Source: DASXZH01 sp963829965 (lineage in GTDB: Bacteria; Armatimonadota; Fimbriimonadia; Fimbriimonadales; Fimbriimonadaceae). Taken from it: a stretch of DNA of 64,000 bases. Below, piece by piece: positions 55,724 through 63,321 of this stretch. Location: NCBI GenBank assembly GCA_963829965.1, contig CAWHLK010000022.1:62001-126000 (forward strand), read 5' to 3'. Position 1 is the first letter of the stretch. Each line of letters starts with the position of its first letter. The position numbers and the translations under genes were made by a program. The notes under the pieces were generated by a model, which saw only the letters and a list, made by a program, of their open reading frames with translations, was not told where the DNA came from and ran no database searches.

Positions 55724-56961
55724 GTGTGGTACTCCGCGTTGATCTTCACATAGTCGTAGGAGTAGTCGCAGGTCCAAAAGGTGGCTTCGCCTGGGCCGGA
55801 ACCGATACTCACGCTGATCTCGATTTCACTGGCCTTGAGATAATCGTGAACCGTATCGGGGTCGAACTCCGCTCGTTCGCCACCCACGAACACCTGATGC
55901 TCGCCAAGCCATGCGTGCGCTTCTTTTGGATTGAAAATCACCCCTGCCCGGCCGGCGGCTGCCATGATTCGACCCCAGTTCGGATCGTTGCCAAAGAGCG
56001 CGGTTTTCACTAACGGCGATTCAGCAATCGTCTTCGCGACCTTGGCCGCTTCCGATTCCGATCCGGCGCCGCTAACCGAAACTTTCACGAGTTTGGTCGC
56101 GCCTTCGCCGTCTCTCGCCACTTCTTTGGCGAGGAAAAGGCAGACGTGCTCCAGGGCATTGTAAAACTCTTCAAATCCTTGGCCTTGCTTGACCGCGTTT
56201 CCGGAGGCCCCGTTAGCGAGAACCAGCACCATATCGTTTGTGCTCGTGTCGCCATCGACTGTAATTCGATTGAAGCTCCTTTCGATCGCCTTCCAAAGCG
56301 CGCCTTGGAGCAGATGGGCATCGATCTTGGCGTCGGTGGTAATGAAGCCGAGGGTGGTCGCCATGTTAGGGGCGATCATTCCTGAGCCTTTCGCAATGCC
56401 TCCCAGCCGTATCGGCCCTTCCCAGTGGGGAGAGCGAACCTCAATCGCGATCTTCTTAGGTCGCGTATCGGTGGTGAGAATGGCGCGTGCCGCTTCCACG
56501 TCGGCCTCCGCCTCATCGCTTAAGACCTTGGCGGCTTCGGGGAGCGCTGCTTCGACTTTCTCCATCGGCATCGGCCGGCCAATCACGCCGGTAGACCCGA
56601 CCAGCACATGCTCCGCTTTTATTCCCAAGGCGGCACTCGTCAATACAGCGCATGCCAGATTGTCTTTCTCACCCTGCTCTCCCGTACAGGCGTTCGCGTT
56701 GCCCGCGTTGGCGAAGATTGCCTGGGCAACGCCTTCTGCGACGATCTTTTTGGAGTAATCGACGCATGCCGCGTGAACCAGGTTCGTGGTGAAAACGCCT
56801 GCTGCCGTCGCCGGCGTGTCACTGACGATCAAGACCAGGTCCCGATGCCGGGATTTCAGGCCCGCCCGCACCGAGGCAACCTTGAACCCGTGGGGAAACG
56901 TGACCCCCCGACCGGCAACTTGTTGAAAAACTTGTGGTTCCATATCGGTTTTCAAGGCCAT
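55720..56961 (-). CDS. argJ: Glutamate N-acetyltransferase / amino-acid N-acetyltransferase
   Basis: 413 residues of the ArgJ family. The self-cleavage site lies in KGSGMIAPNMATTLGFITTD, where the Thr after MA becomes the nucleophile of the beta chain. GNANACTG and VDGDTSTNDM are also present. It recycles the acetyl group from acetylornithine to glutamate; members with both activities can also use acetyl-CoA. There is no separate argA in the window, consistent with the cyclic pathway. The ATG at 56961 overlaps argC by ten bases and has a GGCGGTGG upstream; the next ATG (MEPQVF) has no ribosome site. Confidence 0.95.
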   Translation of the reverse strand: MALKTDMEPQVFQQVAGRGVTFPHGFKVASVRAGLKSRHRDLVLIVSDTPATAAGVFTTNLVHAACVDYSKKIVAEGVAQAIFANAGNANACTGEQGEKDNLACAVLTSAALGIKAEHVLVGSTGVIGRPMPMEKVEAALPEAAKVLSDEAEADVEAARAILTTDTRPKKIAIEVRSPHWEGPIRLGGIAKGSGMIAPNMATTLGFITTDAKIDAHLLQGALWKAIERSFNRITVDGDTSTNDMVLVLANGASGNAVKQGQGFEEFYNALEHVCLFLAKEVARDGEGATKLVKVSVSGAGSESEAAKVAKTIAESPLVKTALFGNDPNWGRIMAAAGRAGVIFNPKEAHAWLGEHQVFVGGERAEFDPDTVHDYLKASEIEISVSIGSGPGEATFWTCDYSYDYVKINAEYHT

Positions 56962-57989
56962 AGCGCCACCGCCTTCAGGCCGTCGGTTTCTCCGAAACCG
57001 CACATCAAGTTCATATTCTGAACGGCTTGCCCGGCCATTCCCTTGCCTAGGTTGTCGATTGCCGAAATGATGGTGATTCGGGCGGTTCGCTTGTCGAACC
57101 TCAGGCCGATATGGCAGCGGTTGGTGCCATGAACCGCCTTGGTAGAGGGGAGAGCTTCGGAGAAATGCACAAACGGTTCGTTCGCATAGGAAGATTCGAA
57201 TGCATCGATCAGCATATCCCGCGTCGTGGTCGGCTTGAGTTTCGCGTAGGCGGTAACTAAAACGCCCCTCGTCATCGGGACAACGTGGGGCGTAAAACTT
57301 AGGGTGATGGTTTCACCGGCGAGTTTGGAAAGTTCTTGTTCAATCTCGCCGGTGTGCCTATGGGTGCCGGCGATTTTGTAGGCCCACGAGTTTTCGTTCA
57401 TCTCCGCGAAGTGGTAATCGAGGCCGAACTTGCTTCGTCCCGCCCCCGAAACTCCGGAGATCCCATCCACGATGATCGTGTCGTTCTCGATGATTCCGTT
57501 CTTGACCGCCGGACCAAGGGCCAGAATAGCGGCGGTGGTGAAGCAGCCAGGGTTGCCGATAAGGCTTGCCGCCTTGATCTTCTCCCGATGAAGTTCCGGC
57601 ATGCCGTAAACTGCCTTCGCGTTGAGGTCTGGAGATTTGTGAGGCTCACCGTACCAGTGTGCGAACTCCTCCGGATCCTCGAAGCGGAACGAAGCGCCAA
57701 GGTCAATGACTTTCGCGCCACCCTCCAGCAACGGCCCCGCTATGCACATGGAGCTGCTGTCGCCTCCCGCGAGAAATACGACCTCGCAGTCGCTTACCGC
57801 AGCCAGGTCGTCGTCCACCAGCACCAAATCGCTGGACGCCATGCCCGAAAAAGCCTTACCAACCGGCTGCCCGGCGTAGGTTCTCGAGGTCGCTGCGGCA
57901 ACTTCGGCCCCCGGATGGCCGGCCAGCCATCTCATAAGTTCACCGCCCCCGTATCCGGAGGCGCCTACAATTCCAATCTTAACCATCAT
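56952..57989 (-). CDS. argC: N-acetyl-gamma-glutamyl-phosphate reductase
   Basis: 345 residues. The NADP-binding GIVGASGYGGGELMRWL lies at the N-terminus and the catalytic Cys in LIGNPGCFTTAAIL. FTPHVVPMTRGVL is the third landmark. It reduces acetylglutamyl phosphate to the semialdehyde. It is the first structural gene of argC-J-B-F-G-H; acetylornithine aminotransferase (argD) and argR are not in the window. GGGGA lies eight bases before the first of two ATGs. The 230 bases upstream hold a promoter, an arginine-rich leader frame and competing hairpins. Confidence 0.96.
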   Translation of the reverse strand: MMVKIGIVGASGYGGGELMRWLAGHPGAEVAAATSRTYAGQPVGKAFSGMASSDLVLVDDDLAAVSDCEVVFLAGGDSSSMCIAGPLLEGGAKVIDLGASFRFEDPEEFAHWYGEPHKSPDLNAKAVYGMPELHREKIKAASLIGNPGCFTTAAILALGPAVKNGIIENDTIIVDGISGVSGAGRSKFGLDYHFAEMNENSWAYKIAGTHRHTGEIEQELSKLAGETITLSFTPHVVPMTRGVLVTAYAKLKPTTTRDMLIDAFESSYANEPFVHFSEALPSTKAVHGTNRCHIGLRFDKRTARITIISAIDNLGKGMAGQAVQNMNLMCGFGETDGLKAVALWP

Positions 57990-58014
57990 TTCTTTCCCCG
58001 ATCGTAAAGTATAA

Positions 58015-58109
58015 GAGCCGCTTGGCTCGCCCTAAGCGATCCTGCGGCTCTCAAATCGATGGTGTAAAACACAACGGCCGCAGGCACTTCGAACGAGTCG
58101 CCTGCGGCC
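58015..58109 (-). promoter_or_regulatory. Candidate attenuator with mutually exclusive stems upstream of argC
   Basis: In minus-strand order: segment 1 GGCCGCAGGC (58109-58100), segment 2 GCCTGCGGCC (58085-58076), segment 3 GAGCCGCAGG (58050-58041) and segment 4 GCGGCTC (58021-58015). Segments 1:2 pair over ten bases, 2:3 over eight (CCTGCGGC with GCCGCAGG), and 3:4 over seven (GAGCCGC with GCGGCTC). TTATACTTTA directly follows segment 4, so 3:4 is the best terminator candidate. A shorter stem GAGCC/GGCTC inside it leads to the same T-rich run. This is the architecture of amino-acid attenuators; the function is inferred. Confidence 0.55.
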
Positions 58110-58123
58110 GGATGCATTTTCTC

Positions 58124-58198
58124 TTAAACCGGCATGCCGATGACGACTCGCTCGATGCGAGGACGCGGCTGACGGTTCAAGACTTGGATATTCAACAT
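58124..58198 (-). CDS. Arginine-rich leader peptide of the arg operon (candidate)
   Basis: A 24-codon frame, ATG to TAA. It starts MLNIQVLN, followed by RQPRPRIER (Arg codons CGT, CGT, CGC, CGA), and ends VVIGMPV. Four arginines in nine residues, 22 bases after an extended -10 box and 135 bases before argC, is what a regulatory leader for arginine synthesis would look like. An AGG lies nine bases before the ATG, a weak ribosome site. It could be a chance frame; conservation in relatives would decide. Confidence 0.5.
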   Translation of the reverse strand: MLNIQVLNRQPRPRIERVVIGMPV

Positions 58199-58219
58199 TA
58201 CTGCTGACCTGAAGTGGCT

Positions 58220-58228
58220 ATTATACCA
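58220..58228 (-). promoter_or_regulatory. Extended -10 promoter of the arg operon
   Basis: On the minus strand TGGTATAAT combines the extended -10 TGn with a perfect TATAAT. No good -35 hexamer is seen at 16-18 bases upstream, as is usual for extended -10 promoters. The predicted RNA start is about seven bases on, roughly 15 bases before the leader ATG. Confidence 0.65.
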
Positions 58229-58381
58229 TAGGGTTGGAGAGATTGTGCTCAGTAGTGGTGGTAGCTAACCCGTTAGGCGTCAAGTAACAAGATCCGCGAT
58301 ATAGAAAGCATCGAGACCCACGAAATCAATGAAACCCGCCACATCTTGCCGGACCGTTTAAGGGACTTTGACTATGCCAAG

Positions 58382-58681
58382 TCATGAATATTTGAACCAA
58401 TCCGCGCTAAGGTCTTCCCAGTTGGGATTCAAGGACTTGATCAGTTCGACCTTAACCGCCCGGCTACCTGCCTTCAACTGCTTTTCACGTTTGATAGCGC
58501 TCTTAATGTAACGATGTTGTTCGAAGAACAATAGCCGAGTGACTCCGCGCTGAGCTGTATAGCCATCGCAACTCCCAACAGCATGCTCCTCAACCCTTCT
58601 CATAAGATCATTTGTGACGCCCACGTACAGGTTGGCCCCGGAAGCGTCTCCGAGAATGTAAACGTAGTACCGGGGCGCCAT
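58382..58681 (-). CDS. GIY-YIG nuclease family protein
   Basis: 99 residues from the ATG at 58681; the frame is open to 58717. The single GIY-YIG domain is seen as YYVYILGDASGANLYVGVT (YVY...YVG), followed by RRVEEHA (catalytic Arg helix), FFEQHRYIKSAIKREKQLK and NPNWEDLS. This is the small stand-alone group (UPF0213/YhbQ-like), whose substrate is uncertain but which has a nuclease fold. It is followed downstream by the arg leader region and preceded by a REP-type array. Confidence 0.9.
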   Translation of the reverse strand: MAPRYYVYILGDASGANLYVGVTNDLMRRVEEHAVGSCDGYTAQRGVTRLLFFEQHRYIKSAIKREKQLKAGSRAVKVELIKSLNPNWEDLSADWFKYS

Positions 58682-58749
58682 AAGGAATAGGTTACACAAA
58701 CTTCGCCACAGTTGCAAGCGCCTACTTTGGCCCCAGCTTAAACCAAGAA

Positions 58750-59117
58750 GGACTGCGCAGCAGTCCCCAAGAGCGAAGCGTTGTCATTGCGAGGAGCGCT
58801 CCGGCGCGACGAAGCAAAGGACTGCGCAGCAGTCCCCAAGAGCGAAGCGTTGTCATTGCGAGGAGCGCTCCGGCGCGACGAAGCAAAGGACTGCGCAGCA
58901 GTCCCCAAGAGCGAAGCGTTGTCATTGCGGGGAGCGCTCCCGCGCGACGAAGCAAAGGACTGCGCAGCAGTCCCCAAGAGCGAAGCGTTGTCATCTCGCG
59001 AGGAGCGCTCCGGCGCGACGAAACAAAGCCCCCATCCTTAAACCAAGAGGGACTGCGCAGCAGTCCCCAAGAGCGAAGCGTTGTCATTGCGAGGAGTGCT
59101 CCGGCGCGACGAAGCAA
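58750..59117. repeat. 69-bp REP-like repeat array, 5 units
   Basis: Units start with the palindrome GGACTGCGCAGCAGTCC at 58750, 58819, 58888, 58957 and 59050. Each continues CCAAGAGCGAAGCGTTGTCA, then TTGCGAGGAGCGCTCCGGCG and CGACGAAGCAA. The period is 69 until the last unit, which is offset by 24 bases. The GTCATTGCGAGGAGCG...CGACGAAGCAA core is a REP-type repeat of a kind I know from several unrelated bacteria. As 69 is 23 codons, long frames remain open on both strands, but these are not genes. Confidence 0.9.
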
Positions 59118-59142
59118 CGCGCCTGCCCCCCTTCCTCCGGCT

Positions 59143-59191
59143 GGAAAAGCTATTGCTCTCCAAGCTCTGCTTGCCCTGCAATAGCTTTTCC
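59143..59191. repeat. Long hairpin downstream of proC
   Basis: GGAAAAGCTATTGC (59143-59156) and GCAATAGCTTTTCC (59178-59191) are perfect 14-base arms with a 21-base loop, 57 bases past the proC stop. The stretch between the REP array and the hairpin is pyrimidine-rich (CCCCCCTTCCTCC). The layout repeats that at 51058-51109. Confidence 0.75.
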
Positions 59192-59248
59192 GGCCTCTTC
59201 AACCCTTCAATTACCCCTCCATTGATTTCTAAATCCTATTTCCTGAAT

Positions 59249-60076
59249 TCACGAGACTTCCCCCAGCTCCTTGGACCGCTTCGCCGCCGCGCCAACCGCT
59301 TCAATCAACGCGGCGCGCAACCCCTCCTGCTCAAGCAGAGCCAAGGCAGTAATTGTCGTCCCGCCCGGAGTGGCGACCAAATCCTTCAGCTCGGCTGGGT
59401 GCAGGTTGGTCTCCTGCACCATCTTCGCGGCGCCTAAAACCGTTTGCGCGGTCAGCGCCTGCGCCACTTTTCGCGGCAATCCGGCCTTGACCCCGCCATC
59501 CACCAACGCTTCGATCATCAAATAGACATAGGCCGGCCCGCTTCCGGAAAGCGCGGTAACCGCATCCATCCATTCTTCTTCAACTTCAACCGCGGTTCCA
59601 CAGCAGGTGAAGACTTCCTTCGCGTGCTCCAGAAGCTCCGCAGACATTCCGTGCGAACCGCAGAAGGCGCAAGCGCTCTCCAGCACACGCGCGCAGTTGT
59701 TGGGCATTGCGCGAACGATCGGCACCGGCTTATGCAGCAACTTCCCTATCGATGCAATGCGAACTCCTGCCGCTATGCTGATGAGAAGCTCAACTCCCCC
59801 CAAACCGTCCCGAATTTCTTCCACCGCGGCCTTCATCGTATAAGGCTTTACCGCGAGCAGAATAATCTGGCTTTGCTTGGCCAGTTCCTCATTAGAATGG
59901 CAGGCATTCAATCCCAACTCGGAAGCCAGCGCATCCAACCTCTCGGCATGGGGATCGCTCACCCAAATGTGCGAAGGCGGAACGCCGCCGGACACAAGCC
60001 CCCGGGCGAGGGCCGAGCCCATGGCGCCTACGCCCACAATTCCAATCTGTTTTTCGAGGAGTGCTTTAGCCGGCAT
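59249..60076 (-). CDS. proC: Pyrroline-5-carboxylate reductase
   Basis: 275 residues. The Rossmann motif is GIVGVGAMGSALARGL, and AVKPYTMKAAVEE, RAMPNNCARV, ALSGSGPAYVYLMIEALVDG and DLVATPGGTTITAL are all standard ProC landmarks. It reduces pyrroline-5-carboxylate to proline with NAD(P)H. It lies 16 bases downstream of the S15 hydrolase gene on the same strand; the two are not functionally related beyond proline. The start at 60076 gives a normal length. Confidence 0.95.
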   Translation of the reverse strand: MPAKALLEKQIGIVGVGAMGSALARGLVSGGVPPSHIWVSDPHAERLDALASELGLNACHSNEELAKQSQIILLAVKPYTMKAAVEEIRDGLGGVELLISIAAGVRIASIGKLLHKPVPIVRAMPNNCARVLESACAFCGSHGMSAELLEHAKEVFTCCGTAVEVEEEWMDAVTALSGSGPAYVYLMIEALVDGGVKAGLPRKVAQALTAQTVLGAAKMVQETNLHPAELKDLVATPGGTTITALALLEQEGLRAALIEAVGAAAKRSKELGEVS

Positions 60077-60092
60077 CCCCGCAAAGTTTAAT

Positions 60093-62203
60093 CTACTTCT
60101 GCCAAAGAACGTAATAACTGAGCGAGCTTGGATGCCCTTTGCCCATGAGAAACGTGTTGTGCTGAACCATCATCTTCGTGGCGTTCGCAATCGGTTCGCC
60201 GGTTCCCAGGTTTCGAGCGTACACCGGGAAACCCGTGCTTTGGATAAGCAACGCCAGCCGGTGGCCGGCAGGGAATTCGTGGGCGAAATCCCATGGGGTC
60301 ACGGTTGCCTCGTAAACCTTGCCCGGCGTCAACGGCGCAATCTTGTTCATGCCCTGCAGATACGATCCCCGAAGCTTGCCTGTATTGCCAACCAGGTGCA
60401 TCGAACCATCAGTACCAACATCCAAAATCGAAGCATAAAGATCGGTGTCCCGGGCAGAAGTCTTAAAGTAAAGCTTGACCGAGATCGGCGCGGCAATCGC
60501 CGTGCCTTTCTTGAATGCCGCCGTCGTCAGGAACAAAGCCGACCTCAAATCCATATCCTTCGTGCTAATCTTCGTTGTGGCTTTGCCTGGATCCATATTA
60601 AGCAGAATGTCAGGAATCTTGGTGTTCTTCGCTGGATCATAGGTGTAAGACTTCGAAGAAGAGGGCCCTGGCTTTTCGGTCAAGGAGTTCGATGAAAGAT
60701 AAAGTGTCGAGGCCCTCATTTCGGGCGAGGGCCAATCGGAGTACGTCATCCATTTGTTCGCTCCCGTCACAAAAAGCTTGACGTGGGGAACCTTGTCCAA
60801 CCCAACTGATTTGCCTTTAAGCCATGTGTCGAACCAGCGGATATAGACGCTGTCCAAATCGATAATCGCGTCCTTGCCGTACTCCACGTCGCCCATGGAA
60901 TGCGTCGTGTTGAACGCATGGACCCAGGGGCCATAAACAATCCACTCGTTCTTGCGGCCCAAAGCCCGCATCGTGTTCCAGTTGATGTGGGTCCCGATCT
61001 CATCCCCATCCCACACGCCGGAGATATGAAGAACCGGGATCGTCACCTGATCCAGATGGAAGGTGTAGTCAAAGCCTTTCCAGTCATCCAGGATTGGGCG
61101 ATTCAGCCACTTTTGATAGAACTCCAAATGCTGGCCGAGCACCGCTTGGTCCGCCTTGGAAAGCGGGAGGGAGGCCAAAGCAGCCGGATGCGGCAGGGAG
61201 CTCTGAAGGGTCGAGAAATCGGTGTGCTTCCCTGCCACGATCTTGGCCCACCATAGGTCCAGATACAGAGCAAAGATGCCGTTGTCATAAGGGATGTTGC
61301 GCATGGCGTCCGGCGGGGAAACTTGCGGAATAATGCACTTCAGCGCGGGTGGCTTCTTGACCGCCGCGGCCCATTGCACGTAGCCATCATAACTGCCGCC
61401 GATCATGCCGACGTTGCCATCGCTCCAAGACTGGGAGGCAACCCATTGCACCGCGTCGTAGCCATCGTCGCCCTCGTTCACGAACGGGTCCCAAACCCCT
61501 CCGCTATCTTCCCTGCCCCGGCAATCCTGAGTGACCACCACGTATCCGCGCGAGGCATAAAACCCGGCGTTGACGGTTTCGGTTGCCCTGCCATAGGGCG
61601 TCCGGATGAGGATCGCCGGGTGCTTGAGGTCATCGTCCGGATGAACCACGTCGCACGCGATCTCAACGCCGTCCCGGGTCGTCATCCTGACGCCGGACTC
61701 GGTTCGATATTTGAAAGTGGCCTGGCTTAACTCCGGGTATTTGGCAAGCGGGTCGGCAAACAAACCGTCCCAGCCGTCGGCCAAGAATCGAAGGTGTTGC
61801 ACGGGTACGTCAAAAGCCACCACATTGCCTGCTTCGTCGGTGTCCATTTCCGTGGAAAGGCCCGCGAGTTCAACTCCGAAACGTCGTGCTGTCTCCGGAC
61901 TGCCTTTTACTGTCACGACCATCTTGCCGGAAAGGGGCGTGATTTTGATTGGAAGCTCGGCAGTGCTATCGACGAGGAGCGCCTTGACCGTCGTTTGTAC
62001 ACCGCTCGTATCCGTCTTCGCGACATGGGCCAAAGTATCGCGCCAGAGTTGAGGATGAAGGCTGGCCGCAAGTGGCAGAAACGGATCGTAAGGCGCAGTG
62101 GTCGATTTGCCTTTGGGATCGGTTGCTGTGACCTTGCCATTGGCATAGCTGAATTTTGCTGTGCCGGCAGGTGACTCCCTATCCCCCTCCGCCGAAATCA
62201 ATT
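60093..62203 (-). CDS. CocE/NonD family hydrolase (X-Pro dipeptidyl-peptidase S15), main part after frameshift
   Basis: About 703 codons. After a 200-residue beta-rich leader region, the alpha/beta-hydrolase begins RMTTRDGVEIACDVVHPDD. The nucleophile Ser is in MIGGSYDGYVQ, with the acid in VLHISGVWDGDEIGTH and His near WVHAFNTTHSM. The C-terminal beta-jelly-roll domain (DLRSALFLTTAAF, PAGHRLALLIQST) is typical of the S15/CocE group. Members hydrolyse X-Pro dipeptides, acyl esters or beta-lactams; the substrate here is unknown. It joins the signal-peptide part if one A is restored near 62202-62204 (GKLVKGKLISAEGD). Confidence 0.9.
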
Positions 62204-62422
62204 TCCTTTAACCAGCTTGCCGGTGACGGCGCCCCCAATGGAGATATTTCCGATGCGTAGAGTCGTTTTCGAAGAAAAGGTTCCGTCCGGCTTTTCAATG
62301 AACGTGTTCTCGCCCTGCGGAGAGTCGTTCAGCAGGATGTTCATATGAACGGTTTGCCCCAGTGCAAACCACGGAATGGCCCCGAGCACGACAACACCGA
62401 GAAACTTGAGATGGAGACGCAT
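62204..62422 (-). CDS. CocE/NonD hydrolase, N-terminal signal-peptide part (frameshifted)
   Basis: 73 codons: a signal peptide (LKFLGVVVLGAIPWFALGQ) and the start of the mature beta-rich domain (VHMNILLNDSPQGENTF, IGNISIGGAVTGKLVKG). The frame ends at 62198 after KGN, directly where the main part resumes with LISAEGD. A lost A in a run explains the break. The complete exported hydrolase would be about 776 residues. Confidence 0.75.
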
Positions 62423-62479
62423 GGGCCCAGTCTACGATGCCGGCTGGCGGAAGTCAAGCCAAAGGGCCTAAAGCCACTC

Positions 62480-63181
62480 TTAGGGCGACAGATCCACCCA
62501 ACGAGCACTCGCCAGCGACTTGTCCGCGTAGGATCCCGGCCCAATGATTTTCTGCTGAGTAAAGCCGGCCGTGTACTCCCATTCCGAACAGTAGCCCACC
62601 GAAAAAGAGTACAGATCGAGACGGTTGGGGTCGAAGTTCGGCGAAGCCGAACCGGCGGCAAAGGCCGGGATGATCTGGTCGCCGGATATCTGGCGGCTGA
62701 AAATGTAAACAGGAGTGTCGCCAACTTTGCAAGTTGTGAGGATCCTGGTTGGGTTGCTCTTCTGAGTCACATACTTGATGTCCGTCGCATTGAGCTTTGC
62801 AAGCACCGCCGGCGTGGATTCGCCGCTCGTCCAACAGAAATCTCTCGGCACCTGGCGGGTGCCCGCCACCGTCAGTTTCACCGGATGCACGGCCCCAACC
62901 GATCCGGAAACGTATTGGACGGTCTTCGCAATCACCTGTTCTCCGCCACTCGGTCGAAAAAAGCTCACGACGAAGCCAATTCGAGGTGACGGCGTCCACG
63001 TTCCGTAATTCCAAACCGCATCGCCCTCCACTACCGCGTTGGGCTTGCCGAGTTGGTTTTGGACGGCCTCATGACTGGCCCCCAGGAGCTGGATGCTCGC
63101 GGTAATACGATCCGCCGCCGACCACCCAAGGCTTGCGCTTTGCAGAGCATGACCCAATAGAAGAGGAACTAAGAACATCAA
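62480..63181 (-). CDS. Exported hypothetical protein
   Basis: 233 residues with a hydrophobic N-terminus (MMFLVPLLLGHALQSASLG) that looks like a signal peptide. The mature part starts with a helix and then LLGASHEAVQNQLGKPNAVVEGDAVWNYG, a pattern like the SmpA/BamE-type or DUF modules in which a short helix pair is followed by GxPx...WxY. Beta-strands with four scattered Cys follow. I do not assign a family. It lies 57 bases upstream of the S15 hydrolase on the same strand. A frame at 62454-63014 on the same strand is a shadow. Confidence 0.7.
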   Translation of the reverse strand: MMFLVPLLLGHALQSASLGWSAADRITASIQLLGASHEAVQNQLGKPNAVVEGDAVWNYGTWTPSPRIGFVVSFFRPSGGEQVIAKTVQYVSGSVGAVHPVKLTVAGTRQVPRDFCWTSGESTPAVLAKLNATDIKYVTQKSNPTRILTTCKVGDTPVYIFSRQISGDQIIPAFAAGSASPNFDPNRLDLYSFSVGYCSEWEYTAGFTQQKIIGPGSYADKSLASARWVDLSP

Positions 63182-63321
63182 TCTTCAATACGCCTATTTG
63201 CGACTCCGCGCTCAAATCGAAATAGAGCGAACCGGAAGCCACAAATCACTCGCTTCGAATCTGGGATTGTCCGAACCCTTCTAGCGATTGGATGGCGACC
63301 AGAGCACCTTGCTTCCCAAAG

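Noticed and set aside
58277..58387. A 36-codon plus-strand frame without start codon ending just past the GIY-YIG stop
   Set aside because: It follows directly on a TAG and has no ATG, GTG or TTG with a ribosome site. It may be a gene remnant, but nothing supports expression or a family.
58738..59117. Long open frames on both strands across the 69-bp repeats
   Set aside because: They arise because the period is a multiple of three; the translated text is repeat-derived and has no start context.
62454..63014. A 186-codon minus-strand frame
   Set aside because: It overlaps the exported protein at 62480-63181 in another frame and lacks any signal or family feature.
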